Source: Gemmatimonadales bacterium
GTDB taxonomy: Bacteria > Gemmatimonadota > Gemmatimonadetes > Gemmatimonadales > GWC2-71-9
Assembly: GCA_041390145.1 (NCBI GenBank)
Contig: JAWKQM010000008.1
Span: forward strand, 111,236-175,235
DNA: 64,000 nucleotides
Reading direction: 5' to 3'
Below the pieces are notes generated by a model, which searched no databases, was not told the DNA's origin, and saw only the letters and a list, made by a program, of their open reading frames with translations. This document shows, piece by piece, positions 16,639 through 24,802 of this stretch. Made by a program: the position numbers and the translations under genes. Within the stretch, counting starts at the first letter, position 1. Each line of letters starts with the position of its first letter.

Positions 16639-17885
16639 GAAGCCCGCCGGAGCCGCGCCGCGAAGGCGCCGTCGGTGCCATGTCGATGCGGCAGGAGTGT
16701 CAGGTCTCCCGCCTCCGACAGGCATTCTTCGGGGACTGTCCGTGATGGTTCGCGCTGAAATTCGGGGTGTGCTGCAAGGAAGCGTGCCACCTGCTCCTCA
16801 TTCTCTTCCGGTTCGAGGGAACATGTGGCGTAAACTAACAGCCCGCCCGGTCGCACCGCCCCCGCGGCACCCTCGAGCAGGTCGGCCTGCGTCCTGGCCA
16901 GTTCCCGCAAGGCCTCCGAGGTGACCCGCAGGCGTGCGTCAGGGTGCCGCGCGAAGGTGCCGGTGCCGAGGCAGGGGGCGTCGAGCAGGACGCCATCGAG
17001 AGGGCGTGTCGGGGGGGAGGCCGCGTCGGCGATGACCAGAAATTCCCGTCCCGATCCCGACCGCCGCAGGTTCTCGCCGAGGCGGGTGGAGCGCCGCCGG
17101 CTTCGCTCAGCCGCCACCAGCATGCCGGCCGTGCGACCCAGTGCGATCGCCTTGCCGCCCGGGGCCGCGCAGGCGTCGAGCACCCGGCCGCCGCTGGGAA
17201 AGTCCGCGAACCGCGCCACCAGCGCCTGCGCCGCGTCCTGTACGAAGAAGGCGCCATCGGCGTATCCAGGGAGCTCGCCTGGCCGGGTGGTTTCCACCAC
17301 GAGTCCCGCGCCGAACGGGGCGGCGTCATTCGCCACACCCGCGGCGTCGAGGCGTTCACGCAGCGTGGTGAGGTCCTCCCGTGCCGCCTGCAGCACCAGC
17401 GGCGGGCGCCCGTTGTTCCAGCGGAGCAGCGCCTCGGTGTCCGCGGCGCCGAAGCGTGCGACCCAGCCGGCCACCAGCCATTCCGGGTGGCTGTGCGCGC
17501 GCGCGAGCGAGGCGACCGGATCGGCGGAGGCGACGGCCGGTGCCGGCGTTGCTTCCCGGCCGAGACGCCGGAGCACCGCGTTGACGAAACCCGCTGGGGC
17601 CTTGCCGGCGATTTCCCGCGCGAGGTCGACGGAGGTGCTAACCGCCGCGTGGGGCGGGACCCGGTCGAGGTGGATCAGCTGATAGGCGCCGACGCGGAGC
17701 AGGTCGCGGAGGGGAGGGGAGACGGAGTCCCAGCCGAGCCTGATGAGGCGGGCGAGGCGGTCGTCGAGGGAGTCCTGGGTGCGGAGCACACCGCCCGCGA
17801 GTTCGTGGGCGAGCCGGCGATCGGCGTCACCCAGCCCTTCAATGGCGCCGCTCAGGGCGGCATCGAAGGGCCGGCCGTCGCGCAC
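16635..17885 (-). CDS. rsmB: 16S rRNA m5C967 methyltransferase
   Basis: An RsmB/Fmu-family enzyme that methylates C967 of 16S rRNA. A NusB-like helical N-terminal domain precedes a SAM-dependent methyltransferase domain with DACAAPGGKA, DAPCLGTGTF (catalytic Cys block) and YATCSLEPEEN (second Cys). The coordinates use GTG 17885, giving 416 residues. The conserved N-terminal helix clearly begins earlier: the 19 codons above this GTG read ARRAALTILRD near their end, with no ATG, GTG or TTG. A CTG at 17942, overlapping the thiG stop as CTGA, would restore a 435-residue protein, so it is the likely true start. Confidence 0.93.
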   Translation of the reverse strand: MRDGRPFDAALSGAIEGLGDADRRLAHELAGGVLRTQDSLDDRLARLIRLGWDSVSPPLRDLLRVGAYQLIHLDRVPPHAAVSTSVDLAREIAGKAPAGFVNAVLRRLGREATPAPAVASADPVASLARAHSHPEWLVAGWVARFGAADTEALLRWNNGRPPLVLQAAREDLTTLRERLDAAGVANDAAPFGAGLVVETTRPGELPGYADGAFFVQDAAQALVARFADFPSGGRVLDACAAPGGKAIALGRTAGMLVAAERSRRRSTRLGENLRRSGSGREFLVIADAASPPTRPLDGVLLDAPCLGTGTFARHPDARLRVTSEALRELARTQADLLEGAAGAVRPGGLLVYATCSLEPEENEEQVARFLAAHPEFQREPSRTVPEECLSEAGDLTLLPHRHGTDGAFAARLRRAS

Positions 17886-17938
17886 GTCGCGGAGAATCGT
17901 GAGGGCGGCGCGCCGCGCGTCGACGCCGACGGGCTCGG

Positions 17939-18748
17939 TCAGCGCAGCATCCCCGAGGTCGGACTGGAGGGGACGGCGGTCTCGCGGCGGGGCATCCGCC
18001 CGGCCCGCCAGGCGGCGCGCCCCGCCTCAACCGCGTGGCGCATGGCCCACGCCATGAGCACCGGATCGGCGGCCTCGGCGAGCGCCGTGTTCATCAGGAT
18101 CCCGTCCACGCCCTGTTCCATGGTGAGGCAGGCATCGCTCGCCGTTCCGACGCCGGCGTCCACGATGACCGGCACCGTGAGCCGGCGCTTGATGGTGCGG
18201 ATGGAGTAGGGGTTCAGCAGTCCGAGCCCGCTCCCGATCGGCGACGCGAGGGGCATGACGGCGGCACAGCCCGCCTCCTCGAGCCGGAGGGCGGTGATGA
18301 GGTCGTCGTTGGTGTAGGCGAGGACCTTGAAGCCCTCCTTCACCAGGGTCCGGGTGGCGGCGAGGAGCCCGTCGGTATCGGGGAGGAGGGTCTCCTTGTC
18401 CCCGATCACCTCGAGCTTGATGAACTCGTTGAACCCCGCCTCGCGCGCCAGCCTCGCGTACCGGACCGCCTCGTCGGCGGTGTAACAGCCGGCGGTGTTG
18501 GCCAGGAGGAAGTATCGGTCGGCGGGGAGGTGGTAGAGCACGCCCTCTTCCTTGGTGCGGTCGAGGTCCACGCGCCGCACCGCGACCGTCACGACGTGGG
18601 CGCCGGAGGCCTCGATGGCACGTGCCGTCTGGAGGTTGTCGCGGTACTTGCCGGTACCAACCAGCAGGCGGGAGCGGAAACGCTGGCCACCGATTTCCAG
18701 GGGCGCGTCGGGAGTGTCACTGGGCGGGGTTGCGAGGATGTCTGTCAT
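17939..18748 (-). CDS. thiG: Thiazole synthase
   Basis: A 269-residue ThiG that makes the thiazole phosphate of thiamine from 1-deoxyxylulose-5-phosphate, dehydroglycine and the ThiS thiocarboxylate. Conserved blocks: SRLLVGTGKY, NTAGCYTADEAV, the Schiff-base Lys111 in FIKLEVIGD, PLASPIGSGLGL and PVIVDAGVGTASDA. The C terminus has ~15 extra residues beyond the usual end (RRETAVPSSPTSG). It lies 25 bp after thiS and its stop overlaps the putative CTG start of rsmB. No TPP riboswitch is visible upstream in this run. Confidence 0.96.
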   Translation of the reverse strand: MTDILATPPSDTPDAPLEIGGQRFRSRLLVGTGKYRDNLQTARAIEASGAHVVTVAVRRVDLDRTKEEGVLYHLPADRYFLLANTAGCYTADEAVRYARLAREAGFNEFIKLEVIGDKETLLPDTDGLLAATRTLVKEGFKVLAYTNDDLITALRLEEAGCAAVMPLASPIGSGLGLLNPYSIRTIKRRLTVPVIVDAGVGTASDACLTMEQGVDGILMNTALAEAADPVLMAWAMRHAVEAGRAAWRAGRMPRRETAVPSSPTSGMLR

Positions 18749-18773
18749 GCGGGGAAAGATAACGGCGTGGCGG

Positions 18774-18983
18774 CTACCCGCCTCCGACGAAATGGACCAG
18801 CTCGATCACGTCGCCGTCGGCCACCGGGGTGTCGGCCAGGCTGGGGCGGCGGATGATGACGCGGTTCTGCTCGACCACCACGGCGCGCGGGTCGAGTCCG
18901 AGGTGTTCGAGGAGGCCGGCGAGGGAGATCGGCGCCGGTACTGCACGCTCGTCGCCGTTGACGGTAATGGTGAGTTCGGTCAT
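18774..18983 (-). CDS. thiS: Sulfur carrier protein ThiS
   Basis: A 69-residue ubiquitin-fold sulfur carrier. It begins MTELTITVNGDERAV, contains the conserved PVADGDVIELVHFV segment and ends in Gly-Gly-Gly; the terminal glycine is adenylated and converted to a thiocarboxylate for ThiG. The ATG overlaps the thiE stop (ATGA). I start at 18983 because longer in-frame reading upstream runs through thiE in the wrong frame. Confidence 0.93.
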   Translation of the reverse strand: MTELTITVNGDERAVPAPISLAGLLEHLGLDPRAVVVEQNRVIIRRPSLADTPVADGDVIELVHFVGGG

Positions 18984-19599
18984 GCTCCGCTGCTCCACGG
19001 GGTCAGCAGTTCCATTGCGGCGGCATACGCATCGGGCACGTGCCAGAGCGCGCGGATGGCGGCCACCCCCCACGCGCCGGCCTCCCTCAGGTCGGTGGTG
19101 CGCGCCGGAGTCATGCCTCCGATGGCGATCACCGGAGTGCCGAATGCGGCCACCTCGGCGAGCACGTTCAGGCCGAGTCCCGCCCGGCCGGGATGCGATG
19201 CGGTCTCGAAGATGGTCCCCAGCAGGAGATAGTCCGCGCCTCGTCGATCGCCTCCCGGGACTCCGCCACGCCATGCACCGAGCGACCGATCCACCCGGGC
19301 CCAGGACGCGCCGCGCGTCCCCACCGAGAGGTCGCCCGCCTCCAAGCTGCACCCTGCGCATCGACGGCCCGCGCCAGGTCGGGACGGGCGTTGATGATGA
19401 CCGCGGCCTCCGCGGGAGTTGCGAGCGACGTGAAGCGCGTGGCGCACTTGGCCAGGAAGGCGGCGGAACTGTCTCGTCCCCGCACGTGCAGCGCCGCCGC
19501 CGGCCCTGCGGCGGCGATCGCCGCGGCCCGGATCCCGACGTCGGCGTCCGCGAGGATCGCGTCGTCCGTGATCGCGTGGAGTCGCGGGAGGGGCCTCAC
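18980..19599 (-). pseudogene. thiE: Thiamine-phosphate synthase, broken by clustered frameshifts
   Basis: ThiE joins the thiazole and pyrimidine halves of thiamine phosphate. The N-terminal part reads well from GTG 19599 (LPRLHAITDDAILADADVG...). The C-terminal part, ending in TPARTTDLREAGAWGVAAI, reads in a second frame to TGA 18980. Between about 19235 and 19355 the expected protein hops through all three frames: VQLGGG, DLSVGT, ARRVLGPGG, GRSVHGVAESREAID and RGADYLLLGTIF. Most shifts can be undone by adding or removing one or two bases in G/C runs. Gene junctions are intact: GTGA with fmt and ATGA with thiS. Sequencing error is more likely than true loss. Confidence 0.8.
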
Positions 19600-20519
19600 C
19601 CCAGCCGGTCCCCGACCGCGAGGGGACGCCCGCGCAGCCACTCCGCCGCGGCCATCCGTCGCCCGCCGGCCGCCTTGACCTCCGCCACCTGCACGGCCCC
19701 CTCCCCACACGCAACGACCAGCGCCTTGTCGGCCTGCAGCACCTTTCCCGGCGTGCCCTCTCCTTCTGCGAGCCGCGGGGTGAAGAACTTCACCTCCCCC
19801 GCCGGGCCTTCAGTCCATGCCCCCGGCCATGGATCGTACGCGCGGATGTGCAGCACGACCTCGACCGCGCTCCTGTTCCATGGCACCCGAGCCGCTGCTC
19901 TGGAAACCTTTGGGGCAAAGGTCGCATCGGCCTCGTGCTGGGCCTCCGGTTTGAGGTTCCCCGCGTCCAGACCGTCCACCACCTCCAACAGCGCCTCCGC
20001 CCCCAGCTCGGCCAGGCGGGCGGTGAGGATGTCGGCGGTGTCTTCCGCGCCGATCGGGAGTTCGCGCCGGAGGTACACCGGCCCGCTGTCGAGCCCCGCC
20101 TCCATCTGCATGATGCTCACGCCGGTCTCCCGATCGCCGTGCAGGATGGCCGCCTGGATCGGCGCCGCACCGCGCCACCGCGGAAGGAGCGAAGCATGGA
20201 CGTTGATCATTCCGCGGGTCGGGATGGCCAGGATGTCGGGCTTGAGGATATGACCATAGGCGGCGACGACACCGAGCTCGGCGCGGTGGTGCCGCAGCGT
20301 CGCGGCGAAGAGATCGCCCACGGGGCGCTCCGGCTGCAGGACGTCGAGTCCGGCGGCCAGCGCCGCCACCTTGACCGGCGGGGGAATGAGCTTGGATCGG
20401 GAGCGGCCGTGGGGTCGGTCCGGCTGGGTCACCACTGCGACCACGTCGTGGCCGCCGCGGCGGAGAGTGTCGAGCGAGGGCACCGCGAATTCCGGTGTCC
20501 CGAAGAAGACGATGCGCAT
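19596..20519 (-). CDS. fmt: Methionyl-tRNA formyltransferase
   Basis: A 307-residue enzyme that formylates initiator Met-tRNA using 10-formyltetrahydrofolate. MRIVFFGTPEFAVPSL, the folate/catalytic block NVHASLLPRWRGAAPIQ and the MQMEAGLDSGPV segment are present. The Fmt C-terminal OB-like domain follows and the length is standard. The ATG overlaps the def stop (ATGA), pairing the two enzymes that add and remove the N-terminal formyl group. Confidence 0.97.
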   Translation of the reverse strand: MRIVFFGTPEFAVPSLDTLRRGGHDVVAVVTQPDRPHGRSRSKLIPPPVKVAALAAGLDVLQPERPVGDLFAATLRHHRAELGVVAAYGHILKPDILAIPTRGMINVHASLLPRWRGAAPIQAAILHGDRETGVSIMQMEAGLDSGPVYLRRELPIGAEDTADILTARLAELGAEALLEVVDGLDAGNLKPEAQHEADATFAPKVSRAAARVPWNRSAVEVVLHIRAYDPWPGAWTEGPAGEVKFFTPRLAEGEGTPGKVLQADKALVVACGEGAVQVAEVKAAGGRRMAAAEWLRGRPLAVGDRLG

Positions 20520-21055
20520 CAGGGGGTCCGGCCGGAGGGCCGCGCAACCTCCCGCAGGAGGCCGTCGCCCTCCTTGTGTTCGCGGCGGTACTTCGCGACC
20601 AACAGCCGCCGCTTCATGGGACTCAGCCGATCCAGAAAGAGGATCCCGTCAAGGTGGTCGATCTCGTGCTGGATGGCGCGGGCCAGGAGCCCCGCCGCTT
20701 CGAGGCGGTACGGGGCGCCCTGCTGATCGGTCGCCTCGAGGACGATTCTTTCGGGACGCGTCACCTCGCCGTAGACGTCGGGAATCGAGAGGCACCCCTC
20801 TTCTTCGCGGGCCTTGCCGGACGCCTCGGCGATGACCGGATTGATCATCGCGATGCGGGATCCCTCCGCATCCACGACGGCAATGCGAATCGCCATTCCG
20901 ATCTGGTTGGCCGCGAGACCGACCCCTTCGGCGCCGTCCATCGTCTCGAACATGTCCTCCACCAACCGACGCACCTCGTCCGTCACCTCGGGCACCGGCG
21001 CCGAGGGTTCCCGGAGCACCGGGGAGCCGAGGAGGTGAATGGGCAGCAGCGACAT
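20519..21055 (-). CDS. def: Peptide deformylase
   Basis: A 178-residue metallo-hydrolase that removes formyl groups from nascent proteins. All three motifs are present: GVGLAANQ (44-51), EEGCLS with metal ligand Cys88, and HEIDH with His130 and His134. The start is ATG 21055, which overlaps the yajC stop by one base (TGATG); the longer upstream frame is a chance reading across yajC and tgt. Confidence 0.97.
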   Translation of the reverse strand: MSLLPIHLLGSPVLREPSAPVPEVTDEVRRLVEDMFETMDGAEGVGLAANQIGMAIRIAVVDAEGSRIAMINPVIAEASGKAREEEGCLSIPDVYGEVTRPERIVLEATDQQGAPYRLEAAGLLARAIQHEIDHLDGILFLDRLSPMKRRLLVAKYRREHKEGDGLLREVARPSGRTP

Positions 21056-21375
21056 CAGGCCGGCGTGTTGGGTGCGGCGGTGTCGCCGACCTGGACGATG
21101 CGGGCGCGGTGCACCACGACGGTGCTCTCGCCGCTGGTGATGGTCACTTCCTGCTCCTTGATGCTCTTCACCTTGCCCATCAGGCCGCCGGAGGTGATGA
21201 CCTCGTCCCCCTTCTTCAGGGCCTCGAGCATGGCGGCGTGCTTCTTCCTCGCCTGCGACTGGGGCCGGAGGATGAGGAAGTAGAACACGGCGCCGATCAG
21301 GCCGATCTGCAGGAGGAGGACGGACATGCCGCCGCCGGATCCGGCTGCCGGGGCCATCAGGGAAAGAGCATGCAT
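21055..21375 (-). CDS. yajC: Preprotein translocase subunit YajC
   Basis: A 106-residue protein with one N-terminal membrane helix (VLLLQIGLIGAVFYFLIL) followed by the YajC hallmark LRPQSQARKKH and a small beta domain (GDEVITSGGLMGKV). YajC associates with SecDF at the Sec translocon. ATG 21375 shares a base with the tgt stop (TGATG). It sits between tgt and def; in many bacteria yajC follows tgt and precedes secD, but secDF is not seen here. Confidence 0.94.
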   Translation of the reverse strand: MHALSLMAPAAGSGGGMSVLLLQIGLIGAVFYFLILRPQSQARKKHAAMLEALKKGDEVITSGGLMGKVKSIKEQEVTITSGESTVVVHRARIVQVGDTAAPNTPA

Positions 21376-22559
21376 CACGATTCGCCTTTCGAGTGGTAGC
21401 GGCGGAGCCACTCGCGGCTCCAGCCATCAAAGGTTCCGGCCAGGATGTGGGTGCGGGCCATCTCACCCAGCCGGACCAGGAACCGGACATTATGAATCGA
21501 CACCAGGCGGAGGCCCAGGATCTCCTCGGCCACGAACAGGTGGCGCAGGTATCCGCGACTGAAGGTCGCGCAGGTCTCGCAGTCGCACTCGGGGTCGAGC
21601 GGCTCCTTCGAGAGCCGGTGGATCGCGGCGCGCACGTTCACCTTGCCGGTCGAGATCCAGGCCGAGCCGTGCCGGCCGTTGCGCGTCGGGGCCACACAGT
21701 CGAACAGATCCACCCCGCGGGCGATCCCCTCCAGCAGGTCCTGCGGAAACCCCACCCCCATAAGATAACGCGGGGTGGCCCTGGGCAGGACGGGGGCCAG
21801 CCCCTCCAGGACCGCGTGCATGACCGGCTTCGGCTCGCCGACGGAGAGGCCCCCGATCGCGATGCCGGTCCAGGGGCCCTGCTCGAGGATTCCCTCGAGG
21901 GAGGCACGACGCAGATCGGGATGAGTTCCACCCTGAACAATTGGCCACAGTGTTTGGGCGACGCCCCCCCTCTCCACTTGCTGGAGAGGGGGACGGGGGG
22001 CGAGGGCAAGTTCCGTGTGCCTTGCCTTGCACCGCGCGAGCCAGCGGAGCGAGCGCTCCATCCCTTCCTTCGCCAGGGTATGGTCGGCGCCGCCAGGGAC
22101 CACGTGGTCGAACTGCATCGCGATGTCGGCACCGAGCGCCCACTGGATCTCCACCGACTTCTCGGGGGTGATGGTCCGGTGGCTGCCGTCGACATGGCTC
22201 TGGAAGGCCACGCCCTCCTCGGCGATGGTGCGGAGCCCCTCCAGCGAGAACACCTGGAACCCGCCGCTGTCGGTCAGCATCGGGCGGTTCCAGTGCGAAA
22301 AGGCGTGGAGTCCGCCCAGGGATTGCACCACGTCCTCGCCGGGGCGGAGATGCAGGTGGTAGGTGTTGCCCAGCATCACCTGCGCGCCGGTGCGTTCTAC
22401 CTCGACGGGATGGAGTCCGCGCACCGTGCCGTAGGTGCCCACCGGCATGAATGCCGGTGTGGCCACCTCGCCGTGCGGGGTGTGCAGGGTGCCGGCGCGG
22501 GCCTCGCCTTGGGTGCCGTGAAGGGTGAAGGAGAAGGGGGCGTCGGTCACAGGATGCAC
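21375..22559 (-). CDS. tgt: Queuine tRNA-ribosyltransferase, carrying an in-frame palindromic insert
   Basis: A 394-residue tRNA-guanine transglycosylase that swaps G34 for preQ1 in His/Asp/Asn/Tyr tRNAs. DSGGFQ (97-102), IVQGG, GGLSVGEP, VDLFDCVAPTRN and the zinc site CDCETC (with a His downstream) are present. Between helix LARCKARHTE and the IVQGG strand there are ~20 extra residues (about 184-203, LALAPRPPLQQVERGGVA) encoded by a palindromic repeat at 21966-21992. The element keeps the frame and falls in a surface loop, so the enzyme is probably active. The gene overlaps queA by 13 nt. Confidence 0.96.
   Translation of the reverse strand: MHPVTDAPFSFTLHGTQGEARAGTLHTPHGEVATPAFMPVGTYGTVRGLHPVEVERTGAQVMLGNTYHLHLRPGEDVVQSLGGLHAFSHWNRPMLTDSGGFQVFSLEGLRTIAEEGVAFQSHVDGSHRTITPEKSVEIQWALGADIAMQFDHVVPGGADHTLAKEGMERSLRWLARCKARHTELALAPRPPLQQVERGGVAQTLWPIVQGGTHPDLRRASLEGILEQGPWTGIAIGGLSVGEPKPVMHAVLEGLAPVLPRATPRYLMGVGFPQDLLEGIARGVDLFDCVAPTRNGRHGSAWISTGKVNVRAAIHRLSKEPLDPECDCETCATFSRGYLRHLFVAEEILGLRLVSIHNVRFLVRLGEMARTHILAGTFDGWSREWLRRYHSKGES
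21966..21992. repeat. Short palindromic repeat, copy A, inside tgt
   Basis: CCCCCTCTCCA (21966-21976) and TGGAGAGGGGG (21982-21992) form a perfect 11-bp stem with loop CTTGC; outer CGCCCC/GGGGCG bases extend the similarity. The same stem occurs at 49735, 49941 and 51242. In the tgt frame it is read as LAPRPPLQQVERG. Confidence 0.9.
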
Positions 22560-23593
22560 ATCGCGTCCCCGTAGGAGTAGAACCGATAGCGCTCGGCCAC
22601 GGCGTGCTGGTACGCCGCCATCATGGTGTCGTAGCCGGCAAAGGCCGCCACGAGCATCAGCAGGGTGGAGCGGGGGAGGTGAAAGTTGGTCACCAGGCGA
22701 TCGACCACCTTGAACTTGTAGCCCGGCGCGATGAGCAGGCGCGTCTCCGCGGCTCCTGCGCGCACCGCCCCGGTCGCGTCCGCGGCGCTTTCCAGCGCGC
22801 GGACCACCGTGGTGCCGACCGCCCAGACCGCGGCGCCGCGTGCGCGGGCATCGCGCACCGCGTCGGCGACCTCCGCAGGAATCTCGTAGCGTTCCGGGTG
22901 CATCGGGTGCGCGGCGATCTCCTCCTCCTCGACCGGCTTGAAGGTACCGGGGCCGACTTCGAGGTCCAGCGAGACGATCCGCACGCCGCGTCCCCGGAGA
23001 TCCGCCAGCATGGCGTCGGTAAAGTGCAGCCCGGCGGTCGGCGCCGCCACGCTGCCCTCACGATCGGCGTAGACCGTCTGGTAGCGGATTTCGTCCTCCG
23101 CCTCGGGGTCACGGTCGATATACGGAGGGAGTGGCAGCCGGCCGAACAGTGCAATCGCTTCCTCGGCCGGCATGCCGACGAAACGGACCCGGCGCTCTCC
23201 CTCGGGAAGCACCTCGAGCGTCTCGATCTCCGCCCCGTCGCCCAGGGTGATCCGCTTTCCCGCGCGCATGGCGCTGCCCGGCTTTCCAATGGCGAGCCAG
23301 CTGCCATCGGTGGAAGGGTGGAGCAGCAGGACCTCGGCGGGCGCCCCCGAGGGCCGGGTCCCGAGGAGACGGGCGTGGCGCACCCGGGTGGAGTTGAGCA
23401 CCAGCAGGTCGCCGGCGGGGATGATCGTCGGGAGGTCGGCGAACTGGCGGTCTTCCAGCCCTGCGGCCCCGCTACCCCGCCTGACAAGCAGCAGCCGGCT
23501 GTCGCCCCGCTCGGTGCCGGGGGTCTGGGCAATCAGTTCCGGGGGGAGATGGTACGCGAAGTCGGCGGTGCGGAGGGGACGGTCAGCCGTCAA
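22547..23593 (-). CDS. queA: S-adenosylmethionine:tRNA ribosyltransferase-isomerase
   Basis: A 348-residue enzyme that transfers and isomerises the ribosyl part of SAM onto preQ1-tRNA to give epoxyqueuosine, acting directly after Tgt. It shows DFAYHLPPELIAQ near the start, LLVLNSTRVRHARL, GSVAAPTAGLHFT, VGPGTFKPV and the C-terminal LVTNFHLPRSTLLMLVAAFAG. Start TTG 23593 lies 11 nt inside ruvB; no ATG or GTG fits better. queA and tgt overlap by 13 nt, and the pair forms the queuosine module of this run. Confidence 0.97.
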   Translation of the reverse strand: MTADRPLRTADFAYHLPPELIAQTPGTERGDSRLLLVRRGSGAAGLEDRQFADLPTIIPAGDLLVLNSTRVRHARLLGTRPSGAPAEVLLLHPSTDGSWLAIGKPGSAMRAGKRITLGDGAEIETLEVLPEGERRVRFVGMPAEEAIALFGRLPLPPYIDRDPEAEDEIRYQTVYADREGSVAAPTAGLHFTDAMLADLRGRGVRIVSLDLEVGPGTFKPVEEEEIAAHPMHPERYEIPAEVADAVRDARARGAAVWAVGTTVVRALESAADATGAVRAGAAETRLLIAPGYKFKVVDRLVTNFHLPRSTLLMLVAAFAGYDTMMAAYQHAVAERYRFYSYGDAMCIL

Positions 23594-24611
23594 AGATCGT
23601 GGCCTGTCCGGGTGGCGGCGTGATGCCGAAGCGGCGATAGGCGTTGGCGGTGGCGCACCGGCCGCGCGGCGTGCGCTCGAGGAAGCCCTGCTGGATGAGA
23701 TAGGGCTCGTACACCTCCTCGAGGGTGCCGCTGTCCTCGCCGACGGCCACCGCGAGGGTGTTGAGGCCCACCGGTCCGCCGTTGAACTTCTCGATCAGCG
23801 TGGTGAGGATCCGCGCGTCCATGTCGTCGAGCCCGAACTCGTCGACGTTGAGCCGCGAGAGCGCCTCCCGCGCCACCGGTCCGGTAATCTTTCCCTCCGC
23901 CCGAACCTGGGCGAAGTCGCGCACCCTGCGCAGCAGCCGGTTGGCCACGCGCGGCGTGCCGCGGCTGCGCTTTGCGATCTCCAGTCCGCCCTCGGCGTCG
24001 GTCGGCACCTGCAGCAGCGCCGCTGACCGCGTCACGATCCGCTCCAGGTCCTCCGCCGGATAGAAATTCAGCCGCTCCACCATCCCGAACCGGGCCCGCA
24101 TCGGCGGCGTGAGCAGGCCGAACCGCGTCGTGGCGCCCACCAGCGTGAAGCGCTCCAGCGTCATCGGGATGGTCTGCGCGTTCGGCCCGTCGGCAATCCG
24201 CACATCCACCCGGAAGTCTTCCATGGCGGAGTAGAGGAATTCTTCGAGTGCCGGGCGCATCCGGTGGATTTCATCGATGAAGAGGATGTCGCCCGGCCCG
24301 AGCGTGGTCAGCAGCCCGACCAGGTCGCCGGCCTTCTCCAGCACCGGGCCGGACGAGGTCCGCAACTGCACGCCCATTTCCCGCGCCATCAGCATGGCCA
24401 GGGTGGTCTTGCCGAGTCCGGGAGGACCGAAGAAGAGGGTATGGTCGAGCGCCTCGCCCCGTCCCCGGGCCGCGTCCATGGCAATCTGAAGAGACGCCTT
24501 GACCTGCTCCTGCCCGACGAATTCGTCGAGGCGGGAGGGCCGCAGGGCGGCTTCGGCGCCGGTCTCTTCGGGGAGGGCGTCCGGGGTGGTGACTTCGAGG
24601 CGCTGGGCCAT
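23583..24611 (-). CDS. ruvB: Holliday junction branch migration ATPase RuvB
   Basis: A 342-residue AAA+ motor that drives branch migration with RuvA. Walker A GPPGLGKTT is at 62-70, Walker B LFIDEIHRM follows, and sensor motif GATTRFG and the winged-helix C terminus (RTPRGRCATANAYRRFG) are clear. In most genomes ruvB follows ruvA directly; here a zinc-ribbon gene is placed between them. Confidence 0.97.
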   Translation of the reverse strand: MAQRLEVTTPDALPEETGAEAALRPSRLDEFVGQEQVKASLQIAMDAARGRGEALDHTLFFGPPGLGKTTLAMLMAREMGVQLRTSSGPVLEKAGDLVGLLTTLGPGDILFIDEIHRMRPALEEFLYSAMEDFRVDVRIADGPNAQTIPMTLERFTLVGATTRFGLLTPPMRARFGMVERLNFYPAEDLERIVTRSAALLQVPTDAEGGLEIAKRSRGTPRVANRLLRRVRDFAQVRAEGKITGPVAREALSRLNVDEFGLDDMDARILTTLIEKFNGGPVGLNTLAVAVGEDSGTLEEVYEPYLIQQGFLERTPRGRCATANAYRRFGITPPPGQATIFDG

Positions 24612-24628
24612 CGTGACGGGGCGGGGGG

Positions 24629-24802
24629 CTAGCTGGCCTGCGCCAGCCAGCGGACCGCCGTCTCACCCGGCTCCAGCCGATGCTTGGTGCGGCAGTAGAC
24701 GCAGCGGTCCGTGGCTTCGTCGCTGGTGCTGGGGACGAGCTTGCGGTTGGTGGAGCCGCAGCGGGTGCATTGCCACTCTGCGGTCTGGGCCGTGACGGTC
24801 AT
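24629..24802 (-). CDS. Small zinc-ribbon protein between ruvA and ruvB
   Basis: A 57-residue frame (MTVTAQTAEWQCTRCG...) with two CxxC pairs, C12/C15 and C34/C37, 18 residues apart, the usual zinc-ribbon spacing. Its ATG overlaps the ruvA stop (ATGA) and its stop is 17 bp before ruvB, so it is co-transcribed and probably translated by coupling. I do not recognise a named family; FmdB-like and other tiny zinc ribbons look similar. A role in junction processing is only a guess from position. Confidence 0.72.
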   Translation of the reverse strand: MTVTAQTAEWQCTRCGSTNRKLVPSTSDEATDRCVYCRTKHRLEPGETAVRWLAQAS

